NCBI RefSeq assembly: GCF_000234665.1
Contig: NC_018321.1
Coordinates: 596,594 to 660,593 of the forward strand
DNA: 64,000 nt
From: Leishmania mexicana MHOM/GT/2001/U1103
Taxonomy: Eukaryota; Euglenozoa; Kinetoplastea; Trypanosomatida; Trypanosomatidae
Direction of reading: 5' to 3'
The notes below the pieces were generated by a model. That model was not told where the DNA came from. It saw nothing but the letters and a program-made list of their open reading frames with translations, and made no database searches. Positions 20,355 to 31,476 of the stretch are shown here, in pieces. The first letter of the stretch is position 1. Every line of letters starts with the position of its first letter. Both the position numbers and the translations under genes were made by a program.

Positions 20355-21126
20355 GGTGGGCGAGAACAGGTGAGCGTGCCGGTGCGCCGGCTGCGCTCTC
20401 GCCTCTCGCTCCTGCCTTCGCAGATGACACGACGAGAAGGCGCCAAAAAGGCGCTGCATGGGTCTTCCCGGGTGCCGACACCCCTTCCTCGCCCCTTTTC
20501 CGCTGGTGACTCGGTGGACTTCATCGGGGCCACGTGCGCACGTCCTGCCTCTATCGGCAGCAGGGAGAGAGATGCGTGCTATACAGTCACCTCGAACCTT
20601 TTCCTTCACCTTCCCCCCGACGCGTGACGAGCCCACCAGGAAGGTGGCCACACACGCCGGTGTGGCCGGTCTGCCAAGTGCATCACTCGCGGTGAGCTCA
20701 ACCTCGGCATCCTCTTTCTCTTCCCGATAACGCTTTCGCCGGGTGCAATAAAGCTTCCGGCATTGCCGCCGCCGTGGAAGCCGTGTTCTGGGCGAGCCTT
20801 GATCTCCGCTGCTGTATCTACCGCCCTACGTGATTTAGGAGGTGTTGGTGCGCATGCATCTGTTGCTGTAACGCCACCAGCGACCTCACCCGCCTCTCTG
20901 CGGTTCTTCCCTCACCTCCTCTGTGCTCGTATCGTTGCTGCTCAGTTGTGTTCTTTTGTCCCCATAAACCACCCTCGAGCACCTCCTGGCAGTGAGACGC
21001 GTTGGTGCTGCCGCAGCTCGATCACGCATATGCCTGCCGGCAGCGCTGCATCTACGTGTTTGCCTCTAGGGCGAATGCCCCTATGCCGTATCGGCTCTCT
21101 TGCCGACTTAACATTTCTGCTCTCAC

Positions 21127-21755
21127 TCTCTCTGCATGATGAGGGCGGGGGCACACACACCCCTCTCCGTGCATGACGTCTCAGGTTGCCGTACACAGCT
21201 CTCTGTGTGGAAGGCGGTCGAGCAGCCCCCCTCCTCCTCTTCCCTCTCCCCCTCCTCTATCCCTGCCAAATACTGCACCACCCGTGGTGCTGACACGGTC
21301 AAGTGCCGACGACGTGTGTGTGTGTGGGGTCAGGGCGATGCGTCGCTGCTGATGTCGGGGGTGCGCACCTGAATGGCGCCGTGACGACGCCTGCGCCGTC
21401 CATGTGATGGGCAGCGTGTCGGCGTGGCTCGAGCGCCGCTCTCCGTCGGCCCTCGCGCGGCCCACCGGTGTGCGGGGATCCCCGCGTGTCGCCGCGAGGG
21501 ACGCACCGGGTGGCGCGCGGCGTGACCGGAGCTGCTGCGAGGCGACGTGCGGAGCGGGTGGTGGGTGTGTGTGTGTGGAACTTGGGGCAGGGGTGCCGTG
21601 CTCTCCGATGCCCGAGCCGGCGCATTGCTGGAAGGCGTGTGTCCAGGGTTGCGTCGCAGGACGCGGTGGGTGGCCTGTGGCAGGGGCCGGTGGGGTGCGG
21701 AGTTGAGTCTCACCTCATGTTGAATGGCAGAGGGGGCGGCCCCACGTTGAGTAGA
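21127..21755 (+). repeat. SIDER2-like dispersed repeat, copy 3 (longest)
   Basis: This is the most complete copy. It shares a longer 5' lead with copy 4 (TCTCTGCATGATGAGGGCGG) and the GCATGACGTC variant where copies 1 and 2 have GCATGGCGTC. Its 3' half matches copy 2 almost base for base to GGCCCCACGTTGA. It is in sense orientation, about 770 bp after the preceding stop. Confidence 0.8.
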
Positions 21756-21949
21756 GAGCGCATCTCTTTGTCTTCGCCTCGTACGCTGGCAGCGCCCGTT
21801 CTCAGGGATTCTCGCTCACTGGCTCGCCGTGTCTTCGCCACTTTTGTGGAGGTGCGCAGCGCCACCAGATTTATCGTCGGGCAGCATCTCCCTCGGCTGC
21901 CACGTCGGCTGCACCACTGCCGCTGCTCCTCGCACCAACCCTTCTTTGC

Positions 21950-21998
21950 CTCCCTCCTTGCGCCTCTCACCCTGCGCTGCCCTCCCTCTTCCTCGGAG
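21950..21998 (+). promoter_or_regulatory. Predicted spliced-leader acceptor for the lactone oxidase gene
   Basis: A C/T-rich run through CCTCCCTCTTCCTC is followed by GGAG with the AG at about 21997-21998, giving a 5' UTR of about 173 nt. Confidence 0.45.
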
Positions 21999-22170
21999 CC
22001 TCGTCCCGTGTGGGTAGTGACGAAGATTTCAGGCACTCGTGTGCCGTCTCCCAATTTCGAATCCCGCCTTCCGCCTGTTGGCTGCTGTAGTTGAGTGTGC
22101 CGCCCTCTCCGCCGCGCCGTATTCGGTCATCTCACACCCACTTTTTCGGTCGCACGCCACACCCTGACCA

Positions 22171-23679
22171 ATGTCTGCTCAGTGCCCGGACAGTCGGTGG
22201 ACGAACCTCGCTGGCATTGGTTCGTGCCACCCGACGCACCACCACTACCCCACCAGTACCCAAGAAGTGCAGCACGTTGTCGAGCTGGTGCGCTCCCAGA
22301 ACGGCAAGTGCCGCGTTGCGGGTGCCGGCATGAGCCCGAACACAGCCACCTTCACGAATGAGCACTTGATCCACATGCAGCGCATGAACCGCATCTTGTC
22401 CATTGACACCGTCGCGCACACCATCACGTGCGAGGCAGGGGCGGTTATGGAGGAGGTGATGAGTTCGGTCGACAAGGTGGGTCTCATGGTGCGCTGCGTG
22501 CCATCCTACGTCCGGACTACTGTCGGGGGCTGCATCGCTACGGCTACGCACAGCAGCGGCATCCAATGCCATTGTCTCTCGGACTATGTGCGAGCGTTGA
22601 CGATCGTGGACGGCTGCGCCAAAATTCGCACGCTGGTCGCAGGGAAGGACGATGCGGAGCTGCGGCTGGTTGCCTGCCACCTTGGCGTGATGGGCGTTGT
22701 CACGGAGGTCACGCTGGCAGTGCAGCCGCGGATTCAGTGGAAGTTGGTAAGCCAGCCGCTGCCCATGAAGAATGCGATGAACGCTGCGCTGGTTGCGGAG
22801 AAGGTGAAGTCGACCGAGTACTACCGGTGGTGGTGGGTGCCACACACGGACGGCTGCTACGAGTCCTACGGCAGAGTCGAGAGCATGACGGACATATCGG
22901 CGCTGCCCCTGCTTCCCGACACGCCGGCTGCGCAGGATGAAGCGCCTGTGAAGGGGTCGCCTGCTGCTTCGCAGGAAGCATGCCGCACCAGCGAGAGTGC
23001 AGAGCGTGCCGGCGACAGCAGCGCCTCTCTAATCGTGAAGTGTGCCCTCAAGTACATTGCGACGGACTTTGTGCGGCATCAGGTGGTTGAGTGGAGCCTG
23101 TGGGCGGCGTGCCTGTACCCGGCTATTCAGCCGTACGTGAACAAGGTGTATCAACGGGTCTTCTTCTCGGCCCTCCAGGTGCAGCGCGGGTCGGCGCTGG
23201 AGTGCTTCACCTTCGACTGCCTCTTCAAGCAGTGGGCCAACGAGTGGGCTATCGATGCCTCGCGGGCCGTGGAGGCGTTCAGCCGACTGCGGGACATGAT
23301 CGACCGTGAGGGCATGCTCCTGCACTTCCCCGTCGAGTTCCGCTTCACGGCGCCGGATGTGTCGGACATGTCCCCCGCCGTGGGGCGGCCGACATGCTGG
23401 ATTGGTGTGGTTATGTACCGTCCCTACGGGCAGGAAGCACGCGACACGCGCCGTTGCTACGACGGCTTCTGCCGCTTGATGGAAGAGATGGGTGGGCGTC
23501 CACACTGGGCCAAGTACTACGACTGGGGACATCGAGAGGTAACGGCGGCCTACGGCGACCACTGGGAGCGCTTCCTGGCGCTGCGTCGCAGAATGGACCC
23601 CGACGACATCTTTGTGAACGGGTGGTTCCGCAACCTAATGTCACCTGACCGCGTGAACAGCACCGCGTGCAGGCCGTAA
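22171..23679 (+). CDS. ALO: D-arabinono-1,4-lactone oxidase-type aldonolactone oxidase
   Basis: This flavoenzyme of the VAO family oxidises an aldonolactone (arabinono- or galactonolactone) to ascorbate or its analogue; in trypanosomatids this is the last step of vitamin C synthesis. The 502-residue protein has the FAD-binding domain (PP-loop region GKCRVAGAGMSPNTATFTNE at 46-65, and TVGGCIATATHSSG at about 117-130) and the C-terminal ALO domain with the family HWxK motif, HWAK, at 445-448. Residue 54 is Met where the plant and fungal enzymes with covalently bound FAD carry His, so FAD is probably held non-covalently. An insert rich in Ala/Ser/Glu lies at about 245-285. The protein ends TACRP, which is not a typical SKL-like glycosomal signal. 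Confidence 0.88.
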   Translation: MSAQCPDSRWTNLAGIGSCHPTHHHYPTSTQEVQHVVELVRSQNGKCRVAGAGMSPNTATFTNEHLIHMQRMNRILSIDTVAHTITCEAGAVMEEVMSSVDKVGLMVRCVPSYVRTTVGGCIATATHSSGIQCHCLSDYVRALTIVDGCAKIRTLVAGKDDAELRLVACHLGVMGVVTEVTLAVQPRIQWKLVSQPLPMKNAMNAALVAEKVKSTEYYRWWWVPHTDGCYESYGRVESMTDISALPLLPDTPAAQDEAPVKGSPAASQEACRTSESAERAGDSSASLIVKCALKYIATDFVRHQVVEWSLWAACLYPAIQPYVNKVYQRVFFSALQVQRGSALECFTFDCLFKQWANEWAIDASRAVEAFSRLRDMIDREGMLLHFPVEFRFTAPDVSDMSPAVGRPTCWIGVVMYRPYGQEARDTRRCYDGFCRLMEEMGGRPHWAKYYDWGHREVTAAYGDHWERFLALRRRMDPDDIFVNGWFRNLMSPDRVNSTACRP

Positions 23680-26600
23680 ACAGCCCTGATACCTAAACAT
23701 GCTGTGCGTGCAAGTATCTGTGAGTGGCAAAGGCTGCCTGCGGCTTCGTGCCCACTACCATCGCTTCTCACCATCAAGGACTTCGCAAAGGAGCTCTCTC
23801 TCTCTTCGATCTCTCACACACAGGCATACACACGCCTGTCTAAGGGTACACGGCGGTGAAGTCTTGCCTTGGTCAGTGGATGCAGACGCCCGCCCATCGC
23901 GCTCTGCCCTTGCGACCTCCTGTGCCTTCCCCAGGCCAGTCCACCCGCAGCTGCCCGCCGTCTCAAGGAGGGACAGAGAACCTCGCTGAGCACCACTACT
24001 GCATCCCGCACACCTTCTCTACCCTCTGCTCCTCCCACACACGCACCTTCCTCAGCGAGCGGCACCAGCATCCGCTCTTCGGTGATGGCGTTCCTGGTCT
24101 AGACGAGGCCCCGACCCGAGTTGAGTTCGCCTGATCGGACCCAAACAACAGTCCCCGTGCACGGGGGCTGGTGCAGCACCGCCGGCATGGCCTCTCTCAC
24201 ACATGTGTGCATAGATCACCCGACGACTGCACAGGTGGCAGGCCGTATCCCGTCCTCCCTGGGGCCATCGGGAGGGGTGGCCTTCGCATATCGAAACCCT
24301 TCATCTGAAGGTGGAGGGGGGATCGCCTCCTCCCCCTCTCCCACCTCCTCCGCCAAGCCCCGGGGAGGGGGGGGGACGTTGACCCCCGAGCGTTACATGC
24401 GTACGCTCAGCGACGGGATTCACCGCAAGCAGAGCCAGTGCCATCACGGCTCGCCTCACACCGGAGGACGTCCCTTCTAGCCATTCACGGAAGCCTTCGG
24501 GAGCCTCAGCAGGAACAGCCTGTCCCAGGCCGACGGCAATGCTCTTCACCACGTGGGGCAGCGGCTCGTGTCGAGAATTGACCGCATCGCCACGTGTCAA
24601 CAGGGCCAGCAAGCCGCTTGCCCCATCACAAAACTGCCCTTTGCCGGAATCCCTTGATGCTGCGCTGAGCGGGGCTGTGGGACCCGTGGCCCTGACGTTG
24701 CCGCTGTCTGGTGACGTTGTGGGTGGGCGGCGGCAACAGCGGGCAACGCGAGGCTGCTGCACACGGCACCTTCTCCTCAAGAGTGGCGAGACCTTTGCGA
24801 ACCGGAAGATGATGGCTTACCAGGTGATGAAGGTCAAGCGTTTTCCAGCTGGGAGAGGATGCACCATGCAGGCTGCCTCCAACAACCCATCGGCCGCATG
24901 CTACACCGCGTGCGCCCGGGACATCGGCCACCCGGACAACGAGGACAGCATGCACGCCTTGAAGGCGGCCTTCGACCTCTCTGTGACGCAAGCGCGGCAC
25001 GGATGGCGTTTCGTTCTCCGGGCCCCTCGAACCAAAAGACGAGGCCCGTAGTGGACGGAATAGCCGAACCCTTCTACGCTGAGCCGGAGGCCGCAGCGTG
25101 GGCACGCGCTAGCCAGCACCAACGGACCAAGCGCGTCGCCGTCATCACGAGGCACAGAGGCCCTCCCACCACCCACCATCTAAACAGCAAGACAAGGGGC
25201 GGCGGAGGAGGCCCAGGCATGAGCACTCAAGACGGCAACAATGAGAGAGAAATGTGCCGCCAACGCCCTCATGCGAGTCTTGACAACAAGCCCTCTCCAC
25301 ACACACACACACACACACACGCACGCCGTTGGATCCATGTGCCTCGCCAACTGAGGGTGAGGGGGGCCATCGCAAACGGACGCTCCTCGACGCGGCAATA
25401 CGGGCCGAAGAGCCTCTCTTCCCACTGCATCCAACACAGTGGCTGTCGCAGTCCAACTTGGTACTCTTTTGTCGCTACATCGCACCTCCGGCGAACCATC
25501 CCCGACTCCTCGCGTGGAAGAGGGCCAGCAGCTGGGGGGAAGTCTGCCCTCTGACCTCGCAGAGCTTCCTAAGCGTCTCCGGCGCCAAAGTAGCGCCTTG
25601 CCGGAGGGGGGCGGAGACGAAGCCAAGTTGAGGTGCGGCCCTTCTGTCCAGACCTCTTCTGCGTCGTGTGGCTCCGTGTTAGGCGGCCCGGTCGCGCAAG
25701 CCTCTCCGCATTTTGGATTACCGGACGATGCGTGTGTGCCGGTGGTGGCAGTATTCGTTTCCGTCTGCCTTCTCTCTCTGCCTTTCTTCGGCACCGCCCC
25801 CCTCCTACGCTGGCGAAGGAGAGGATGTGTTCACGTAGTTGTTTGTGGACCTTAGTCCGCATGTGCCGCTCTCCGTTCGTCGGCGCCCTTGGTTTATCGC
25901 ATCGCCCCCGTGGCTGCTGCTCGTCTGTGCATGCACAGTGATATCGACTGCGCCATGTCTCTCTGTCCTGCACGTCGTGTTGCATTTCCGTTAGCCGTCA
26001 CTCTCCACTCTCCGAGTGCTCTGCGCTCTCCTCATGCTCATCGGCACCATCAGCGCCCACCACATCGGCAGGAGTTGAGAAAGGTGCAGTGGATGACGCG
26101 CGCGTAGGGGAGAGAGAGGTGACTGCCGATGCTCTGCGTGTGAACATGTGCCCATTCTACATGTCTGTTGCGGGTTGAAGCCCATCATTCTCCTCATTCG
26201 CTGTTGTGCGCTTTACAGATCGCAGTGCTGCGCACCCCTCGTCACGCCAGCGGGGGTGTCTTGCTCCCTTTCAGTCTCTCCACGTGCCATGTGTTTGTGC
26301 TCCACCCTGTCACCGTCTTGCCTTCTCTCTGCTTTCTCTCCCTCTCCCTGCCATCACACTGCCGTAATCGGCCGCTGTGCCGCTGCCGCCACCGCCTCTA
26401 TGCGATCACCGTGGCTCTCTCTGCACACGTATCCAGCTTAACAGTTGTGGTGGCTGGTTGCGCACACTCCCCTTCTACCCCCTCTCCACCACTGGCTTCG
26501 CGTTGCACTTCTACTTCGCTTCTTCTCCCTCAACGCGAGGGGCGATTGCCCAGGACGTGTCCGTCTGCGTGCCATCCCTGCAAGGTCGCGATCTGGCCAG

Positions 26601-26722
26601 GTACCGTCACTCAAGAACGCCGCACGGCGCACGCTCTCTGGACTGGCGTCTGCGACTGCGCGCGCACCGCCTTTCTCTCTCAACCTCCCTCGCATCTTGC
26701 GGTACTCGGGCCTCTCGCACAC
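23680..26722. other. Long spacer (3 kb) with coding-like but unidentified sequence
   Basis: The first 400 bases look like 3' UTR. From about 24120 to 25110 the sequence is balanced in composition and gives medium open frames on both strands (for example 24539-25051 +, 24301-24780 -), but none has a recognised domain. A (CA)n repeat lies at 25299-25320. From 26230 to 26700 the sequence is pyrimidine-rich leader of the SDA1 gene. Confidence 0.5.
25299..25320. repeat. (CA)n simple repeat
   Basis: Eleven consecutive CA units. Confidence 0.9.
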
Positions 26723-29323
26723 ATGGCGGAGCCAGCATTTCGGGGTACACTGCTGCTGTTGCAGAACCGCACTCGCCGCGACCCGGAGTCGTACCGTGAC
26801 GAGTTCCTTGCTCAGCTGGACCACTTCAGGGCCTCCAGCGCCACCGTGCTGTCCCAGCGCACTCTCAATCCTCAGTTCATTGCGGTGCTCAACTACGTCT
26901 GCCACGTTGGCCACTGCTTCCCAAAGGATGCTGCCGTGATCGTGAACATCGTGTTGGAGCTGCTGCGTGCCGCCAAAGGGAATGGTCTGCCGACGGACTT
27001 GCGCCTGGCGCTCGTGAAGTCGCTGATTCTCCTGCGCGCCAAAGACCTTGTCTCGACGGACCATACCTTTCCTCTGTTCTTTGAGCTTCTGCAGGAGCGT
27101 GACAAGACGTTGCGCAAGCTGATCTTGACGCACGTCGTGAGCGACATCCGCAAGGCGAACATGCCTGGCGCGAAGAACGGCGCGCAGATTAATAAGAAGG
27201 CGCAGAACTTTCTCTTCTCCGTCATGGCAGAGGACGACCCGGTTCAGGCACGCTGTGCTGAGATGGTCATGATCGACCTCTACCGCCGGCGTGTCTGGTG
27301 TGACGAGCGCACCGTGGAGGTGCTCACCAAGGCGTGCTTCTCCAAGCACACGCCAATCCTGCGAACGGCACTCCGCTTCTTCTTGCTTCAAATGCCGAGG
27401 ATCACCTCCGTCGATGACGAGGACGGCGAGGACGGCGAGGAGCAGGACCCTGGCCGCACCATCTCAAAGCTGCGGCAGAAGATCAAGATCGTGAAGAAGA
27501 CGTCGAAGCGCGAGCGAGTGTTGAAGCGCAGCGTCCGCGGAGCAAAGCGCAAGTACAACCGGCAAGAGAAGGAGGAGGCGCTCTTCGCGAAGCAGCACGT
27601 CGACCCCGTCCGCTTACTGCGCGACCCGCAGCAGTTCACCGAGCGTCTCCTCGCGAAGCTGCAGAGGACGTCGGAGCGCTTTGAGGTTCGCCTCCTGTAC
27701 TTGAACGTGATTGCGCGCACCGTCTCGGAGCACGAGGTGCTGCACCTTCCGCTCTACGGCTTCCTGGAGCGATACATGGAACCCTCCCAGTTGCATGCCA
27801 CGCAGCTGCTGGCCCTCTCCGCCACCTGCGTGCACGCGATGGTGCCGCCGGATGCGATTGAGCCACTGCTGCGCACGATCGCCAACCACTTCGTCTCGGA
27901 CCGCTCGTCGGCGGACGCGATCACTGTCGGCATCAACACGATTCGCGAGATTTGCAAGCGTCAGCCCCTCGCCATGAATGCCGACTTGCTAAAAGACTTG
28001 GCCGAGTACAAGAACCAGCGTGGCGACAAAGGTGTCATGATGGCGGCACGTGCGCTCATCCAGCTCTACCGTGACGTGTATCCGGAGTTGCTGCCGGCGA
28101 AGCTGCGTGGTAGCAAGGCGGGTGTCGCGGACATGGCAGCGAAGCCCGTCTACGGTTCCAAGCACGTGTACACAGACATCCCTGGACTCGAGCTTCTGTA
28201 TCAGGACACTGACAACAACACCGGCAACGACGAGAGTGGCAGCGAGAGCTCCTCGTCGGAGGTTGACTCGTCCAGCGGCGAGTGGGCGACCGACTCCGAC
28301 AGCGAGGCTGACGTCGACGGCGAGTTCGTGGACGTCCCCAACTCTAGCGCCGAGGAGGAAGACGAAAGCGAGGATGCGTGTCCTCAGCTGGTACCAGTAC
28401 ACGAGCACGCCAACTCTGCTGCCGACCGGACCGACGCAGACGGAGAGGGACCACACAAGCGCGCGCGTCTGGAAGAGGCTGTGCCAGTCTCGGTAGCGTC
28501 GCAGAGCGATGCTGCGCTCAGCGAGAGTTCCACAGACGAGGAGGAGGAAGGGATGGACTCTGACGTTGACGAGGACGGTGAGGAGGTGGCCAGCGACGAC
28601 GAGGAAGCGGAGGATGAGAGCGAGTTTGGCTGGGAGGAAGCGTCCGACGACGAGGAGAGCGAATGCGATGAGGAGAGCACAGCGGAGGAGAGCGCGGAGG
28701 AGAGCGAGGAGGAGCCCACCTCTCTCTCCGCCGCCTTGGCCAACGCAAATTCCGGTGCTGACTGGTTTGAGGACCTCACTGACGGCGTGAGCGGCAGAAA
28801 CACCTCCTCATCGCCCCGAGCGGGGTCTGCCTCAAGCTCCAAGGCCTCTTCGACCATTTCCATGGCTTCGTCACGCCTTCTGACGGATAGCGATTTCCAA
28901 AAGATAAACCAGCTGTGCACGCAGCACGGCAGTCACCAGTCTCTCCGAGGGAAGCGCAAGGAGCGCGATGTACGGTCCAAGAAGCGCCACGACCTCATCC
29001 ACGGCATCAGCAACGACCTCGACGCACACGACATCGAGCACTTCACCGAGAAGAAGCGCGAGACAGACAAGCAGGCAAAGATTGAACAGGCTCAGGAGCT
29101 GCGCAAAGCCTCCTCAAAGTTTGAGCTGCGGCGTAAGACGAAGAGCAAGCTCAACTCCACGCATGGCGAGCACTCGAAGCGCGGCAAGCTGTTCCAGATG
29201 ACAAAGCGGTCGCAGCGTGTGGCGGCGAAGCTGAAGAGCTCTGTGGCCGACCGCGCTACCCGCGCGAAAGAAATGCAGAAGAAGGACATCAAGTTCCGCA
29301 TCAAGCGTGGCTGGAAGGCGTAG
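26723..29323 (+). CDS. SDA1: SDA1 homologue, 60S ribosome biogenesis factor
   Basis: Sda1 is a nucleolar/nuclear factor needed for maturation and export of pre-60S ribosomal particles. The 866-residue protein starts MAEPAFRGTLLLLQNRTRRD and has the family N-terminal helical repeats (FRASSATVLSQRTLNPQFIA, LPTDLRLALVKSLILLRAKD, LRKLILTHVVSDIRKANMPG), the basic KIKIVKKTSKRERVLKRS segment, and the domain containing INTIREICKRQPLAM and DKGVMMAARALIQLYRDVYP. A long acidic Ser/Glu/Asp stretch (about residues 500-670) and a Lys/Arg-rich C-terminus (about 740-866) follow, as in other Sda1 proteins. The open frame continues 185 codons upstream but is leader-like, so the ATG at 26723 is chosen. Pyrimidine tracts around 26510-26540 with nearby AGs would serve as splice acceptor. 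Confidence 0.93.
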   Translation: MAEPAFRGTLLLLQNRTRRDPESYRDEFLAQLDHFRASSATVLSQRTLNPQFIAVLNYVCHVGHCFPKDAAVIVNIVLELLRAAKGNGLPTDLRLALVKSLILLRAKDLVSTDHTFPLFFELLQERDKTLRKLILTHVVSDIRKANMPGAKNGAQINKKAQNFLFSVMAEDDPVQARCAEMVMIDLYRRRVWCDERTVEVLTKACFSKHTPILRTALRFFLLQMPRITSVDDEDGEDGEEQDPGRTISKLRQKIKIVKKTSKRERVLKRSVRGAKRKYNRQEKEEALFAKQHVDPVRLLRDPQQFTERLLAKLQRTSERFEVRLLYLNVIARTVSEHEVLHLPLYGFLERYMEPSQLHATQLLALSATCVHAMVPPDAIEPLLRTIANHFVSDRSSADAITVGINTIREICKRQPLAMNADLLKDLAEYKNQRGDKGVMMAARALIQLYRDVYPELLPAKLRGSKAGVADMAAKPVYGSKHVYTDIPGLELLYQDTDNNTGNDESGSESSSSEVDSSSGEWATDSDSEADVDGEFVDVPNSSAEEEDESEDACPQLVPVHEHANSAADRTDADGEGPHKRARLEEAVPVSVASQSDAALSESSTDEEEEGMDSDVDEDGEEVASDDEEAEDESEFGWEEASDDEESECDEESTAEESAEESEEEPTSLSAALANANSGADWFEDLTDGVSGRNTSSSPRAGSASSSKASSTISMASSRLLTDSDFQKINQLCTQHGSHQSLRGKRKERDVRSKKRHDLIHGISNDLDAHDIEHFTEKKRETDKQAKIEQAQELRKASSKFELRRKTKSKLNSTHGEHSKRGKLFQMTKRSQRVAAKLKSSVADRATRAKEMQKKDIKFRIKRGWKA

Positions 29324-30106
29324 TGGAGCGGCAGCAACGCGATATGCTGCGACAGAAAAAGTATCACCGGAGTGTCTGCCCCATACCTCTAACCAATCAG
29401 ACGAAGCGTGTTGACCGCGAAAGGCGATACCCCCCTCCCCTCGAGTAACGGTATCACGGAGCGCTGCTCTGCTGGTCTTTTAACACCCTCCCCCCTCGAT
29501 GGAATCGTGTAAGCTGATGATGGCGCGCTCTCCTTCGTGTCTGGTGCCGCTCCTTTCCGAAAATTTCCTTTGTTCACTTGTTGTTCTGCCCATGCCGCTG
29601 CCGCTGCTGATGCGGCGGTGTTGCAGCAAAGAGGGGCTGGGCGAAGGGAGGACGGCGGTGTGAAGGGGCCGAGGGAACGCTTAAGAGAGTAAAGAAAGGA
29701 CTACCAGGCGAAATAGAGTGAGGCAGGCGTGTGTGCCAGCTGCAGGAACATGACAGTCGTGGCTACCACAGCAGAGCAGTGCCCTGCCACACCCGATGTT
29801 TGACAGCGGGCGTCGTTGGTCTGTAAGAAAGCGGCCCATGACACCGTCGTAGATTTGAGAGTAAGCGACGTCTCGGGGCATCTGTGCAGCAACGCGCGTG
29901 GGTAGCCGTTCCTCGGCCGCTGACGTTCGCTTGAGCCGCGCCGTTGCTCTTCATTGGTTTCCACTCTCTCGCTTCTCCTACGTCACTACCTTTGGGTTGT
30001 CCGCATACAAGTGTGCACCAGAGCGCAGTGTCACCGGGCATTTCTCTCCGCTCCCTCCCCCGTCCCCACTCCACTACGCCGCGAGTCTCTCTCGTACTCG
30101 CGCCTC
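29324..30106. other. Intergenic spacer
   Basis: No gene was seen. A polypyrimidine tract (30041-30079) with AG at 30084-30085 lies just before the next start and would give a short 5' UTR of about 22 nt. Confidence 0.55.
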
Positions 30107-30496
30107 ATGTCCGTTCAGGCCTTCTTCGAGTTCTCCAGTAGTATTCTGAGCCCCAAGTATGTAGGGCTGTCGCCGTTCCACGCGCCCAAAGAGTCGCGGC
30201 TCGACACGAGTCCGCCCGGGGTTCTTCCCTCCATGTGCGAGTACACAATGTGCACGAAGCGCGCACTCAACACGCGCATCATCGGGTTTGGTGAGCCGAC
30301 GCTGCAGCAGTGCATCGAGGAGCTCACACGTGCTATGAAGGCCACCACCTTTATACAAGACAAGGACGCGACGTCGGCGTTGCTGCGGCAGAGGCGGGGC
30401 ACAGTCGACCCATCAAAGCTGCCGTGGTCGCCAAGACCCGAGTATCTGGGGTGGCTGCGAGCCCAGGGCCGCCTTGACGAGACCACACCGTTATGA
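30107..30496 (+). CDS. Small unknown protein
   Basis: A 129-residue protein starting MSVQAFFEFSSSILSPKYVG directly after a polypyrimidine tract and AG. It has no membrane segment or signal. A soluble domain with several Cys (SMCEYTMCTKRALNTRIIGF) is followed by a predicted helix (TLQQCIEELTRAMKATTFI) and a C-terminal part containing LPWSPRPEYLGWLRAQGRL. GC-rich third positions and the well-placed acceptor support a real gene. I do not recognise the family. Confidence 0.68.
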   Translation: MSVQAFFEFSSSILSPKYVGLSPFHAPKESRLDTSPPGVLPSMCEYTMCTKRALNTRIIGFGEPTLQQCIEELTRAMKATTFIQDKDATSALLRQRRGTVDPSKLPWSPRPEYLGWLRAQGRLDETTPL

Positions 30497-31476
30497 CCGG
30501 GAGCGATGCACGAGGCCGCACCACTCCGAGTGCGCCCCATTTTGTCTTCTCTCGTAGGCGCTTCTATCGGAACGCGTGGGCGTGCGTGTGTGTGGTCGGT
30601 CTTTCCCTGCATCAGCTTTTCGTTTTTTTCTCTGGCCCGCCTCCGCTCCCGTGCATGCGCGTGCCTCCCTTCTCTCTCTCACACGTGTGCCGTTGTTGCT
30701 GTGGAGGGACGGGCAGCGTGCTCACTCCTCATTCTTTTCCTTGCCCCTCTCCGCTGCTCATCACCCCTCATCCACTGAAGGTTGCGGTCGAGGACGAGCA
30801 GCGAAGGAATCACATCAGCACGCTTCGTGCGCACGCTAACGCAAGCAATATCAAGGAAAGGAACGCCATGATCCGGCGGGCGCGAGACACGGTTGTCTTC
30901 GCCATGTACCTATGCGTGTTTATGGGCCACTCTGCTACTCTCTCCTCTTGCCCAGTCCTCCGGGGCAGCGGTTTGGGAAGAGGGAAGGGCATGGGTAGAA
31001 TACCATGCGCGCTTGTGTGCCTTCCTGTCTCGGATGCCTCTTTCCAAGTGATGGGGCGTTGGTGGCTGTGCAGGCCTTTTGTGCTCCGCCACTCTTGGTG
31101 CCAGCAACTGTGCTCTCCCAGCCCCCCCCCCCCCGCCTGCACTGCACACCTGCGCATCTCTTCTCCCTCCTCGACGCCTCGTGCACCGCGTCCGCCGATT
31201 TTTCTCTCCTCAATCGCTCGCCCTATTCATCTTCTGCGTTGTGGCCGCGCGCACACCGACAAGAGACACAGACCTCTGCTTCCTGTCCGGTATCTCTCCG
31301 CTTCATCCACACTTCTGCGCGTGAGAGGCTGTCCTGTGCGGAGGTGTACAGCGCCTCCCTTCTCCCCTCATTCTCCATTGCCGCCTGCGCCTACGCAGAC
31401 CATCCTGCACGGACCTGGTGAAGACAGCGCTGCTTTTCATTGCGGTGCCCTTCGCACACCGGGGGAGGTCGCAGCC
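30497..31476. other. Intergenic spacer, open in the downstream gene's frame
   Basis: The frame of the IQ-motif gene stays open through this whole stretch, but its translation is low-complexity and hydrophobic/Pro-rich and it lies before the predicted splice site at 31398. A run of 13 C lies at 31122-31134. Confidence 0.5.
31351..31398 (+). promoter_or_regulatory. Predicted spliced-leader acceptor for the IQ-motif gene
   Basis: The tract CCTCCCTTCTCCCCTCATTC is followed by CTACGCAG with the AG at 31397-31398. The next in-frame ATG is 31477, giving a 5' UTR of about 78 nt. Confidence 0.5.

Larger units (their letters stand above)
20355..22170. other. Spacer with one dispersed repeat copy
   Basis: It holds the 3' UTR of the upstream gene, a SIDER2-like copy at 21127-21755 and a polypyrimidine tract before the next gene. 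No coding region was found. Confidence 0.6.

Noticed and set aside
22132..22845. 237-codon antisense frame under the lactone oxidase gene
   Set aside because: It is a shadow of the strongly GC3-biased sense gene; many similar antisense frames occur under the other genes.
26168..26722. In-frame N-terminal extension of SDA1
   Set aside because: Low-complexity pyrimidine-derived residues; the family homology starts right after the ATG at 26723.
31122..31134. Poly-C and CA runs as possible telomere-like or origin elements
   Set aside because: No telomeric hexamer repeat or known origin feature accompanies them; simple homopolymers are common in these spacers.
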